Source: Isoetes taiwanensis
Taxonomy: Eukaryota; Streptophyta; Lycopodiopsida; Isoetales; Isoetaceae
NCBI GenBank assembly: GCA_021234155.1
Contig: JAJEKV010000049.1
Location: 3,749,487 to 3,813,486, forward strand
Length of the DNA: 64,000 nt
Direction of reading: 5' to 3'
Below the pieces are notes generated by a model. That model saw nothing but the letters and a program-made list of their open reading frames with translations, did not search any database and had not been told where the DNA came from. Position numbers and translations under genes: made by a program. This document shows positions 33,101-44,935 of this stretch, one piece after another. Position 1 is the first letter of the stretch. Each line of letters begins with the position of its first letter.

Positions 33101-35788
33101 AGGTAACTATATATGGTTGCAGATGACGCTGAAGATGTTATTTAATTCCAATATTGATTTTTGAGTGTAGAAGACTGCGACAAAATGGGAACAGAGCTGT
33201 GAAATTCAATGGGAGCTTTTTTATATTCTATTTCGGTGGCCAAATGGGGCAAAGAAGATTCAAGAGAAAGTTGAACTGGAAGTGCAGATATATCATGATG
33301 CATTGATGGGTTAGAGATGCAAAGCTTTTGACTATGCCATTGCTGACCATTTATCTGCTAGTCTACATTTGTGGACTTTATGTTTTTATATCTGAGGTAT
33401 ACTCAGATTTTTGGAATATTTGGAATGGTAATTGTTGAATACAAAATTTGTGAACTGTGTGTTTCTATATTTGTAATATACAGAATTGTTGAAACTGCAA
33501 GAATTTTGACTGCTTTAGAAACGGAACCGTAAAACATTGAAAAACATTCTGGTGGATTATGCTGGGCAAAATCTAGTAGTAATTCTAGGCTGGTTAAGTA
33601 CAAGTACTTGTTGATCATTTTTTATTCTCTACTTATTGTAAGCTAGTAGGTTTCCCAATGACAGAAAGGGAGTGGGTTTGTTGGTTTTTTAGGGTGGAAA
33701 AACCGTGGGCCGTTGGATTCAGGTTTTTTTTTACAATGGTCTTCATCTGACGGTTCCATGGAAGACAATCCAAAAATAGAACTCTGATACAGACTCTGAT
33801 GCAGGGGCCGGATTGGGCTGGGCGGGGCTGCTGCCTGGCCGGAAATTGGTCGATGGGCCAGGGCTGGCTTGAATTCACGTCCTTTTTAGCAGTAGTCTTG
33901 CTTCACGGCTGTATTTGTAGGCAAATAGAAAATAGAATGTCTGATACTACAGGGACTGGATTGGGCTCTTGCCTGGCATGGAATTAACGGATTGGGCTGG
34001 GCGGGGTTTCTCTGCAACGGCCAGATTTGAAGCAGCCGGAGTTGGGATGTCCGGAAATTGTCTTCCGTTTCTAGAGCCATGCCTTTTTATTAGTTTTTTT
34101 ACAGGTAGGTTCGATAGGTCCGGGAGTCAATTTTTGGCCCTCTAGAGGGTCTTTCTCGTATTGTTCTCCCCTCTTCGCTATTTCTGTTCTTTTGCTTCTA
34201 ATGTTTGGCTGATGCCACTTGTTCAGTCTCTGTATTGTGCATCTGTCCTTTTGCTACTAATATGGGCTGATGCCACTTGTGTCTGGCTAATGCACGTTTA
34301 TGTCATGCAAAAACGATCACGGCTTTACGGCCAGGAAAATAAAATAAAACTGCAAGAAAGATGCATAGACTAATTACGTCAGGCATGGATTAGTATATAT
34401 AAACTCGGCTCCGACGAACCACGAGAGAGGGGCGATATCATGGTAGCACAGGAAGGAGGACCGATAACAGGGGCGTTGATCCATACAGATGAGGGAATCA
34501 TTCTCAGGAAACTCAAACCCCGGGACCGGTAATTTGAAAATAAGAGTCGTTGAGAAGATAATGATATAAATATAGTAACTAACTTACGCATTAAAATTTA
34601 AATTGTTAAACAAAATCGGCGCCCTGACAAAAATCAGGGGGGTGGTAAGGATTAAAATAATAAGTAATAAACAGTTGGGTCGAATTACTGTAAAATTACG
34701 CCTGTTTTAAAACGCATAATTTTGTCGAGCGGCGCCGTCAAGCCTGATAATAGCATCGCCGCCTAATCTTTCCTACGCCATGGCCGCTTCTACCTTCCAT
34801 CGCCATAGCCCAGCTACTGCTTCTGCTCAACAGGCCGGCTGCTATGGGCTCTCTTGTTCAGCCCCGATCTAAGGACCAAAGCGCACCAAGGCATTCTCTA
34901 AATCGCAAGAAGGCAGTCTCCAAAGCGCAAGAATCAGGAAGAGGGCACAGGACATATCCTTGAAGGCAAAACTGGGTTCGACAGGAAGCTAGGGAGACGA
35001 AACTTAGTTTGGCAGGGGCTTGTTGGAGCTAAATCCGGCGCCACAGGAGATATCCGCCATAGCCAGGGCTTCAAATGCGGATGCATAAAATCGCTTATCT
35101 TCCTGATCAAAGGACTTCTAAGAAAAAAGGGTGTTTTCTTCTCTGATTGATGTTGTTCTCCAATTGCGGCAAAAAACCATCTTCAATCTCTGTGGCAATG
35201 GAGCTCACTACAGTAGATTTGACGCCTGCCGCCGGAAACAGAGGAGTTCTGCTAATCGTAGAAGGAAAGAGATTTTGGCTTGGCGCCAAAAACAGAGAAA
35301 ACAGAGAAGCCCCTTGCCACGTGTTCGTACGTAATTCGCCCAACTGTTTATTACGTACGGGAAACTACTTATCTCGAAGATTCCCTCGGGAATATTCCCT
35401 CGGTGGCGCTGCGGCTTCGCCGCCTGGGTGCCGCCTCGTCTGGCGGGGCCGCCTCGGGAAATTACCTCGTGGAATCTTCTTGAACCATAGTTTTCCTAGT
35501 ACATTATACAGTATACGATCAATTCGACGTGTCATGATAATCAAAAGACCTATGTAGACGGTAATGATGGATGGCTGCGAATAAGGGAGGCTATGGTACG
35601 AATGTCCGTATAGGGTGCAGTAGGAGGCTTCGTATATACACATACGAAAAGACAAGACCAGTAATTAATAAGGGCGGGCGTAATAAAGGCGCGGGAAAAT
35701 AGAGCTCCGCCCTCAGAATTTTTGATAGCTCTGGCCATACACTGCTGCCGAAGCTTTCGATTCGATCCACCTCCGGAATAAGAAAGAT
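33101..35788. other. Intergenic region
   Basis: No recognised gene. A word repeat, GGATTGGGCTGGGCGGGG, occurs at about 33811 and 33989, with a shortened GGATTGGGCTCTTGCCTGGC between. A GC-rich block near 35380-35470 contains short repeats of CCTCGGGAATATTCCCTCGG and GCCGCCTSGG. Short open frames here overlap on both strands and look like by-products of base composition. Confidence 0.35.
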
Positions 35789-36166
35789 ATGGATAAAGGA
35801 AAGAAAGTAGTGGTAGAGCAGGTAGTCGAGGAGCAGAAGACCAAGAAGCGCCCAAAGGCTGGCGTTCCGGGCAACCTCACGGTGCCCTGGAACCCGGAAT
35901 TGGAGGAGCTATGCCCATGGTGTCTGTGTGAGCAGGACTGCTTCTGCCTGAAACGAGGATTGTCATCGTGCATAAACTGTGGTAGAGTGCAATGTCTGTT
36001 TTGTAATCGAATACACCACACGCAGGCTATGAAGGATGCGGGGTACAGCCTCCGTCTGTTGGAAGTTTTGGGCATCATGTCAGACAAGAATGATACAGTC
36101 AGAAAACAAGACTTGGAAAGGGTCATGCAGTGTTTCAATGGATTGCAGATAAATGCAGCTATATAG
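35789..36166 (+). CDS. Small cysteine-rich protein, probable zinc binder, function unknown
   Basis: A 125-codon ORF starts with a basic/acidic N-terminus (MDKGKKVVVEQVVEEQKTKK), followed by a dense Cys/His cluster (C-x2-C-x-C-x3-C-x-C, then CINCGRVQCLFCNRIHH) at about residues 47-80 and a short helical C-terminus. The spacing suggests two zinc sites, but I do not recognise the family. After the TAG at 36164-36166 the same frame stays open for 44 more codons to the next TAG at 36299-36301 and includes another cluster, CVYCCEKNPTDYIC. So the stop may be a nonsense mutation in a longer protein or, less likely, a readthrough site. No intron is seen. It could be a host gene, a retrocopy or transposon cargo. 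Confidence 0.5.
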   Translation: MDKGKKVVVEQVVEEQKTKKRPKAGVPGNLTVPWNPELEELCPWCLCEQDCFCLKRGLSSCINCGRVQCLFCNRIHHTQAMKDAGYSLRLLEVLGIMSDKNDTVRKQDLERVMQCFNGLQINAAI

Positions 36167-36301
36167 AAATCCTCTTGCTACCAACACGAACTTCTAGTAG
36201 GAGATTTCGGCAAAGTATGTGTGTATTGCTGCGAAAAGAACCCAACTGATTACATATGCAGAGCATTCATGTCAAGGAATGTGGAGAATAAGAAAGGATA
36301 G

Positions 36302-37432
36302 GAGAATCATCTATGGGCAAGAAGCAAAGAAGGTGAACGGGAAGAACGTGATTAGCACATGAGGAACTGGAAAGGGATGTGAGGGAGGATGGGAACGAAT
36401 TTTTGTTTAATCTTAGTTTTTTTTTTCTATTTACATGTTTTTATGATCAAAGATCAGTAGTCGCATGATCAAGGGGCAGTGTGTCTAAATCAGCCCATGG
36501 CTGAATATAACAAATATGTAATTGATACGAGGTAATCCAGGAAGAATGACAAAGCGGAATCATGTATTTCCAAAGACACTTTTGTAATGAATGAATTTTG
36601 ATTGACAGAATCGGTTTGTAGACATCTGTTACTTGTTTTTAAGGACACGGGAAGCAGGGTCACAAGATATAGATGATATTATCATAAGTATTAAAAACTG
36701 GGTAGAATTTATCTAAAACTTATCTAGGATAGATGAGTAGTGGAAACCTTTGACAATTAAGTGACACAAGTAATGTATTCACTGGAAATGTAAAAAGGGT
36801 AGTTAAACAGATAAAATCAGAGTAATAGCTGAGGGACGCGCGGTAACGAACAGCAGGCTGAACCCGCGTCGACAAGAACTATAACCCCTCGAGTACAGGA
36901 CGCCGCTACCAAAAGGAGCATGGGCAAAATGATCAGAGATGACACTACATATGTAGGTGGCGAGAAGAATATTAATCTAAGATTGACGTAGCACGGACAG
37001 AAAGAGGATAAGCGCAGGACAGCTCAGGGCAGTCAATATATATAAAAAGGGACACATAAGCAACAAAAGACGGGATATAACGGAAACTGGGGCGGAAAAG
37101 GAAAAGGCAAGGCATACTTTTATGAGTAAAAAGTGGACGGAACAAGTTACGAGACAGAGAGGCCCAGCCTCTGCCGTACACCAGGATAGCGAGGGCTAGA
37201 CCCACCAACTGGTTCCCAGACCATTATAAACTCAAAAACAAACAAAAGAACAACCACCATGGAATAACAGCCGATATGAGCGGGTACAAACTTATATGTG
37301 TGATATTGATAGTAAAAAAGGAGACTGGACGCTACGGACTGAGGGATTAAACCCCCGCCGTAGGCCAGGATAGCGAGGGCACGACCCTCCAACTGGTTCC
37401 CAGATCACCATAATGACCGAAAAGGCTTAATA
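36302..37432. other. Intergenic region with a ~58-bp direct repeat
   Basis: Segments 37172-37229 and 37358-37416 share GCCGTA, CCAGGATAGCGAGGGC and CAACTGGTTCCCAGA in order. The surrounding sequence is purine-rich. No gene was recognised. Confidence 0.4.
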
Positions 37433-37575
37433 AATATGTAGCATTATAACAGGGGGTTTTTTTTGTAATTTTATACGCTTTTTGGCATGGTTTTCATATG
37501 ATTTCATGGGCGTATTGCATGAAGCATACTAATCAGTATATCTAGAGTGCACATTGGATTTTTATATTTGAATGG
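37433..37575. repeat. Dispersed repeat, copy 2
   Basis: AATATGTAGCATTATAACAG, GGGGTTTTTTTTGT, TTTTATACGCTTTTT and TCTAGAGTGCACAT match the copy at 8739-8885 in order and orientation. Confidence 0.5.
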
Positions 37576-39622
37576 CGTTTTAGCTATGGTTTTGCAATGG
37601 TTGCGCATTATATAGTTCCTATTCACAAAAGAATTATTTGTATTAATTTCTTGAGCAAAGACATGCAAGCATCGGGGATCTCGCTTTAGGGTTTATGTCG
37701 ATCTCCGCTCTAGGGTTTGTGTAGGAAAGGGGTTTTGTAAAGCAATTCATGGGATCTCGCAATAGATGGCAAAGGCGGGACACCATCGAACTTCGGCGTG
37801 GCAGGCACATGGGGCTTGGTTTGTGTTTCAATGGGTTGTGGGAAAACCATCGAATCGGTCCAAATTATGCTTCCAAAGAACCTTCCGCGCAGCAGCAACA
37901 CTTGCTAAGGATTATGGTATCTATCCACCTACGGGTTGTGGCCGATTTTGAATCTGTACCGCACCTAATCCATAAAATCATGCTATACATATCCATTAAA
38001 GCGATAAACTTTTTGAATGGGCATTGCACGGTGAGATAGGCACAGCAGATGCGGCATTAGCGGATGCATCGGCACAGCCAGAATCGCGGCATTAGGGGAT
38101 GCAAATCGAGAAGCTTTATCATTTGCCTTAACAAAGGCAACATCGAAATGTTGATTCAGGATTATCTTGTTGTTAGTGCGAAGCGAGGTCTCGAGAGTTT
38201 CTTCTATTTGAAGCCGAACTCCAACTATCTAATATCCGGTATAGCTTTGTTTCTATGGGTTTGAATATCGATATGTTTATATCTTGAAGAGTCGCTAATG
38301 ATATTCGTGGGACTCCTTGTGTTCGAGAGGCCAAATGGCATCAATATCTTGTTGAGATCTTATTCCACTTTGTCGATTATACTCTAGAGTTTCATGATTC
38401 CAATTTCATATACTACCCTCTGGACCCGTTTTCATTATTGTCCTTATTTTGTAGATGGTCGCCACTATCGTATGTTTACGGCGGGCAAAGAAGAAACACC
38501 TAGACAACTAAAGGATGTTATACTTGTGTCATATGAGATCCATAACAACAAAGATTTAGCCGCTTTGTGAGAGAATGAAGTGGCGAAGGTATTTCATGTC
38601 AAGTTTTATAACCTTGTTGTCTATTTGATCTTATGGGTTGTATCATTTGAGTCTTTGCACTGTTTAATCTAGATGCATTTTGATCGGGGGTTTATGATGC
38701 ACAAGCGTGAGCTCGTTGTTGTTGGGGGCTTGCTTGGTCTTGGCGACATTGGGCTTTGATCTGAATATTCATCATTCATACAAACCATCAGGTTGCAGCT
38801 ATCAAGAAGTTCAAAATTGCCCAAAATGCTGCCCTAGCACAAGTGGCATGGAACTTTCTCAATGACGGGTAAGTAATTTGATTTGCACGATGGGCAATTC
38901 ACTTTGCTTATTAGCGTCGTCCAACCAAAGTAAAAAGGAAGGAAGTTCTTTCCTTTAATTTTAGCACTGCTTTGGAATGAAGCGTGTAAAGGGATGTCTT
39001 GTGAGAATCGCTCTGCCTGCGACTTAAACCTCACCACATTTCTGCGCCGATGCCATCTTCCTAGCGGCTAAGTTCCCCGGTTCGCCATCGATGGGAAGAA
39101 GGATTGGTGCCAAGAATTTGGGGAATATGGAATACTAGTTTCTAGTTTTGTAGCGTGCTTGTTTGGTGCATAATGGAGTCTTTTTTATATTGCAACCAAG
39201 TTCATTGCATGAATTTCCTTTTGACAGCAGATCCCTTCTTATAAAAGCATTGTTAGAGGACCTTTCTTCTTAATACTTAATAGTATGTATCGTGTGCTCC
39301 TTTATATATATTTATTATTACATGTTTGTGTATTGCTAGTGGCAACATGCACCATAGGCATGCATATATCTTTAATGGGCCTTGGAGTAACCCAGGTTCG
39401 ATTCCTGGAGGCCTTCAACTCTTACATAGCCATTATATATCCTAATAATTGTTATATGTTTGTTCTATCATATTATTATTATGATCATCTTAGTTAAATA
39501 TGTATTATGGTTGTTTTTTTTATCAAGCTTCTTAAGTAATTAAGTCCACATGCAAATATGCTATCCTTAGTGCTCGAAGGCCTTTCTTAGGGCCCGAAGG
39601 GCCCAAAAATTTTTTTAATATA
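37576..39622. other. Intergenic region
   Basis: No recognised gene. Several open frames of about 60-95 codons on both strands overlap without domain content. A small hairpin resembling a tRNA T-arm near 39390 is discussed among the rejected items. Confidence 0.35.
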
Positions 39623-40074
39623 GCAATCAACACACAACTACCATTAACATTATTAACACAAACCATTGCATTTAACACATTTAAATTAAAATCCCCCTTA
39701 AACCCCCTTTGGTTTGGGTGCATATTCACACGGGGGGTTACGTAGGGCAGCGAGAGCCCCAAAAAATTTACAATACATGTACAAAATTAACACCATTGAG
39801 TACATTCTCTCAAACCTTATAGTATTTTACAAACTTTAATATACAGTATACAAAAAACTTGTACATGCATACCCCACAAACGAGGATCGTTATGTACGGT
39901 CCAGATCTTGGAATAAAGGGCAAATATGCCCATCCGACAGCTCTCGTTGCCCGGAGTAACCCCCCGTGTGAATATGCACCCAAACCAAAGGGGGTTTAAG
40001 GGGGATTTTAATTTAAATGTGTTAAATGCAATGGTTTGTGTTAATAATGTTAATGGTAGTTGTGTGTTGATTGC
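39623..40074. mobile_element. Foldback element, copy 2
   Basis: A 452-bp element with arms 39623-39741 and 39956-40074. By eye the 119-bp arms are identical. Centre and proximal arms (CCCTTTGGTTTGGGTGCATA) match copy 1 closely, but the distal ~65 bp differ from copy 1 at roughly a fifth to a quarter of positions. The left flank again has GGGCCCGAAGGGCCCAAAAA. Non-autonomous; superfamily unknown. Confidence 0.8.
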
Positions 40075-40317
40075 CGAATCTTGGATTGGCACGGAGAGGA
40101 AACAAAATAATATGTGATGGGGAACAAAATAATTAATAGGGATAGATATTTCAAAATTCAAATTCAAATTCGAGGTTAACGGCGTTTTTTGAATAACAGA
40201 CCATTCAAAAACAGAATATATATACACTACAAGGGCAAATGACTGGTACCTTATTAGAAAGAAGCCATTGCAGTAATCCGAATGAGAGAGCACTGCTGCA
40301 CACTGTGTCCAGGTACG

Positions 40318-41333
40318 ATGGCGGAAAGCACCAGCCTCAGCCAACAGAAGAAAGCGGATATGGCAAGGGCTTCAGTAAGCCAATAAGATCTCAAGGATTT
40401 TCTAGCCCAAATGAATAAGCAGCTGAAGTCTAGGATTTCGAGCATGGATGCCCTCAACATGCTAGCAGAGACGGCCAACAGCAACAAAATAGCTATCTCC
40501 AGCATGGATGTGAGGATAGGGGGGTCGAAAGGACAAGCGAAGATCTACAACGCATGATAGACGAGATTGAGGAAGAAAAGTCTAAAATCATGCAGAGGTT
40601 GGTTGAATTAGAAAAAGCAAATGTTGAGTTAGATGTATGGGAATCGTTTGATAGGATAAAATCGCATATCATGGAATTTGAGGAGCAGAATAGAATTAAG
40701 CATGATGTTAGGCTGATAGGGGTAGCAGAAAAACCTAACGAAGACACATACCGAGTTACTGCAGAGATAATAGAGACAGTGTTCAAAGAACACCGGAGCA
40801 TCATCGTCAAAGCAGTATGGTCAGGCCAGTGGAGGGGCTGGTCGAGGCACATAAACCTGACACTCAGAGATCAGTCAGCCAAGGAGAGGGTCCTACGCAT
40901 GGGATCCAGGTTAAGGAATGGGATCAAAGTACAGGAAGCCCTAACTGTCATGTAACGGCAAGGGCTGCACAGGGAACTGGCCAGAGCCAAGGAATTGAAT
41001 CAGGCAGGGATACACGCGGGAGTCAGGAATGGAAAAGTTTACCTGCACAAGAGGGTAAGGGAGCAAGCAGCCCCGGGACAAGAACGGTGTGGGGACACCG
41101 GTATTAACGAAGATAACAGAAATGGAGAAGGAGAATATCAGCCCCTTGGTGGTCATAACACAAGGACAGGAAGGCAGAACATTGGAAGGGGCGGCAAAGA
41201 CGATAGCCCCAGAAGAAATCCAACACAGAACAGCAGAAAGAAACAGGGGCGGCGAAGACCGAGTGCCCCAAACGGGAATCATGGGCCCAACATCGATCAC
41301 AAGAGCCAGCCAGGGGACGACCGAGAAGGGTAG
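40318..41333 (+). pseudogene. LINE-C ORF1: coiled coil plus L1-ORF1-like RNA-binding domain
   Basis: The ATG at 40318 opens MAESTSLSQQKKADMARA. A stop (TAA ~40387) and a frameshift near the G run at 40517-40522 precede the main block. That block has a heptad-like coiled coil (IDEIEEEKSKIMQRLVELEK), then VRLIGVAEKPNEDTYRVTAE, HINLTLRDQSAKERVLRMG, a TAA at 40953-40955 and, in the same frame, LHRELARAKELNQAGIHAGV and KVYLHKR. The order (coiled coil, RRM with an RLIGV-type strand, then a C-terminal basic domain) is that of LINE-1 ORF1 proteins (Transposase_22 family), which bind LINE RNA as trimers. Plant L1 ORF1 proteins usually look different. Family assignment is by eye and needs a profile search. 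Confidence 0.6.
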
Positions 41334-44300
41334 GCAACAGGGTAGAACGCACAGAAACCCCAAAGGAGCAACATCGGGTGAAGAGACGCTGACGATATGG
41401 TACTGGAATTGTATCGGATACCCTTGGGATGATGGGGAGAGGCTCGAAGGAACACATGATTGTGACATAATATGTCTGGTGGAGACATGGGAACACAACA
41501 TCAAATGGCTGCCAGAGGAAGAGGGATACCAGCTATTCACGTGCTGGAAAGATAAGGATTTTAAGATAGGAAGAGGAAGCGCGGGTCTAGCCTGCTATGT
41601 AAAGGACAATGTAGCAAACAATGCATGTATTTTACATTCAGATGTAAATAAAAGATACATGGTACTGAGTATACAATTGCAAAACAAAAAGGATCTGATT
41701 ATAGCATACTATCCATCAAACAGTGACAAACTAGAATTGCTAGATGTGGGGGAGAATATGATGAACTGGAAGGATCAGGGGTCAATGATTCTAATAGGAG
41801 ACCTAAACGCCAGAACGGGGCAAGAACAAGCACAAAGCACAAGCATAGATGAAACAAATGGACAGTGGACGCATACTGAAAGGTCAAAGGAGTGGAGAAG
41901 AAACTCTGAAGACAGGATATCGACCAATGCCAAAGAGGAATTACTGCTCGAGATATGCACGACAACAAGGGTCATCATAGCTAATGGGGTACAAAAGTGG
42001 GGAGGATCAGGGAATTTCACAAGCCAGAACGCACACGAGAGAAGCATAGTAGACTATGTGATTATGAATGAGCAGGCAGTGGAAATAGTCTCGGGATTTG
42101 TACTCTAATAATGGCCGATTGGGAAAAGGGAAAGTCATAGACCCATACAGCTAACGCTTATAGTGAACGGGCAGACTCAAAATGATAGCTTACAAGGAAG
42201 AGAGAAAGATAATGCAAAATTGAAAATACGCTTTCAGGATAAATACGCAGATATATTTGTGCAATCTATCAAAGCAGAAATGGGGAAATGGGAATGGGGA
42301 GAACATAGGGCAGACGAGAATGGGGACATGCTTAATGACATAATGGTGAAAGTGGCAACATAAGTTTTTGGGAAACGAAAAAGGCCCAGGGGGGACAATG
42401 CCTTTAAGGCCTCAATATGGTATGATGAGGAGTGCAGGGAACAAAAAAGAAAGGTCAGAGAGCATAAAGGCAAAGAGACATATCAAACAGAAAAAGCGGT
42501 ATACCTAAGAATGCTGAAGGCAAAGAGAAACAAAAATTTGGTACAGCACCAATGGGGACTGGCTAACTGCTAAAAAAACAACCCCAAAATTTTTGGAAAG
42601 GGTTTAAAGCGAAGGGACAGGGAAATAGGAAAACCGAGAACACACAGGACAGCGTTGGAGCATCTAGTTGGGAGAAATACCTTGAGAAACTATATAGGAC
42701 CGGAGCATCCCCAGCGCCAATACCAGCACTACAAGAGATGGACATACCATGTTTCAGTACACAGGAAGTGATGATGGCACTAAACAGGATGGCTAATAAC
42801 AAAGCCCCCGACCTATATGGATTGACTGTGGAATTGCTAAAGTGTGCAGATATTGTAATAGGAAACATGTTACCGACATTTTCAATGGTATAATTCACAC
42901 GGGGCTCCGAGAAAGATGGACGTACAACAGGATCATACCTCCACACAAAGGGGGGAGCAGACAGGAATCCGGAAATTACAGGACAATAATTGTGAGCTCC
43001 ATCTTTGCAAAATGGTTTGGAAAGTATTGGACAATAAATTGAAACAATGGGCAGAAACAGGAAATCTGAGGGCACAGGGGCAAGCAGGCTTCAGGCTGGA
43101 ACACTCAACCACAGATCATCTAGTAACCCTTCGGATATTAATAGAGCAGAATAGAATTCAGGAGAAGAAGATAGTATGCTGCTTTGTGAACTTTAGAAAG
43201 GCATTCGACACAGTCCCGAGGGAGAAGCTCCTACAGAGACTGATAGATATGCACGCACCGAGAGACATGGTAGGAGCAATTGCAAGATTGTATCACAAGG
43301 TATATGCAAAAATGGAAGAGGAAGGACAGGCAATAAACTGCGACACGGGAGTCAAACAGGGGTGCCCATTATCCTCAACATTGTTCGGAATATACATAGA
43401 TGCATTACAAGACTTCATAGCAGAACAACGAGGGGACATGGACGCACCTATATTAGGGGACAACAAGGTACCTATCATGTTATATGCTGATGACCTGAGC
43501 ATGATGGCCACAAAAAACAAGGGAATGCACAGATTACTGAAGCTATTAAAGACCTTCTGCGAAAGGATAGGGTTAACAGTAAACCTTACAAAGACCAAAA
43601 TAGTCATCTTCGGTAACAGGAACAGACACAGATCGTTCAGGTATTTGGGAACAGAACTAGAAGAATCAACAGAGTACAGGTATCTGGGGTATGATGCACA
43701 TGGCACGGGAAAATCGGCTAAAGGTGCAGATGCGAGATTCCAATCAGCCATTGGGAGTTACTTTAATATGAAAATTTCTGTAATGAAAGCAGAATAATAG
43801 ACTGGGCGATCAAATGCTACCTGTTTAGTGCAGTGGTCGTGACGACGCAGCTATATGGGGCTGAAGCTTGGGGACCGGGCTTAACAGATAAGAAATGGGA
43901 AAAACAGGAAGGGATCCTTAGACAGTAGCATAAACAGGAATTTAAGCCGAGAACAAACACACCGCTAACAGCCATAGTATACGAGACAGGGCAAAAACCA
44001 ATGGAGGTGAGGGCATGGAGAAGACTATTAGATATCTAATAAAAGACAATGCAGGTGGAAAACCAAAGAAACTATCGAGTATCGCAATCAGCGAATCAGC
44101 GCAAAATCACACATCATCACGAGCAGCGGATGGTTTAAGGATGTGGCAGTGTGGACCAGAGAAATGGGGATGAACCTGAGTGACCTGGTAAATGAAGGTA
44201 AATGGAATGAGGACTTGGCAGACAAGGCTACGCGAGCATGGCTGCAAAAACACACAGGACCCAAGATACTTTGGCTTACGACAGTCTTCAATACAGAGCA

Positions 44301-44660
44301 ACAGATAGAACAACAGATGTACCGAGATAATCTGTTAGGAAAGACAAGAAGAGATATCCTAGCAAGATTTAGGATGGGCAGCCATGATCTACGAATTGAA
44401 AAGGACAGATGGAGGAGAGTAGAAAAGGACGACCGGGTATGCAGAATTTGCGACATTGGGACAAAGTGGAGGATGAGAATCACCTGCTCAATGAGTGCCC
44501 AGTATACGAAGACATCAGAAACAAATACAGAAACATAAGATGGGGTCAGCCAGTACACACCATGATGATGAGGGCAGAAACAATGAGAGATATGGCAGAT
44601 GCAATACAGGAGATGATGATCAGACATCGGGAGGTACACAAAGAAAAAGGGCTTGTGATA
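41089..44660 (+). pseudogene. LINE-C ORF2: APE endonuclease, reverse transcriptase, zinc knuckle
   Basis: The frame 41089-42108 covers the apurinic-type endonuclease, with IWYWNCIGYP, DIICLVETWE, LIGDLNARTG and RSIVDYVI. Two adjacent TAA codons (42106-42111) interrupt it just before WPIGKRESHRPIQL, which continues in frame. After further stops the RT region follows, with the open stretch 42916-43797: AGFRLEHSTTDHLVTLRILI, FVNFRKAFDTVPREK, GVKQGCPLSSTLFGIYIDAL and catalytic YADD at 43483-43494. The C-terminal part (44143-44660) is split by a frameshift and carries a CRICDIG...HLLNECPVYEDI zinc knuckle. ORF2 overlaps the end of ORF1. All catalytic motifs can be read, but the ORF is broken. Confidence 0.85.
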
Positions 44661-44935
44661 TGAGCCACCCAAGAGGCGAGTCATAGTTGCCCAAGAAAGG
44701 CTCAGCTTAAAGCTGATTGATAACGATGCAAGACTGCATGGCCATGATGCCGATTCAAAGTGGGGTGTCGGTATTAATAGAAAAAAAGGAAGCCTTCAGA
44801 AAAGGCTACAATAAACCAGTGTGATGTGCTAGTAGCACCCTTTAGGGAGCTCGCCCATGCTACATAAGTCCAGTGGCCTCAGGGCACAAGGGACAATAAT
44901 GTCTATTCTATTCTATTCTGTCTATTCTATTTGTT

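Larger units (their letters stand above)
40210..44935 (+). mobile_element. LINE-C, near full-length two-ORF non-LTR retrotransposon
   Basis: The order is ORF1 (coiled coil, RRM-like), overlapping ORF2 (endonuclease, reverse transcriptase, zinc knuckle), 3' UTR, and a tail GTGGCCTCAGGGCACAAGGG with AATAATG and an ATTCT microsatellite ending near 44935. Several stops and frameshifts make it inactive. The 5' boundary is uncertain and no target duplication was fixed. Confidence 0.8.

Noticed and set aside
35713-36138. 141-codon ORF on the minus strand
   Set aside because: Antisense shadow of the cysteine-rich plus-strand ORF, with no domain content of its own.
39375-39415. tRNA-like hairpin CCAGGTTCGATTCCTGG
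   Set aside because: T-arm-like only; no A box or cloverleaf upstream within tRNA length.
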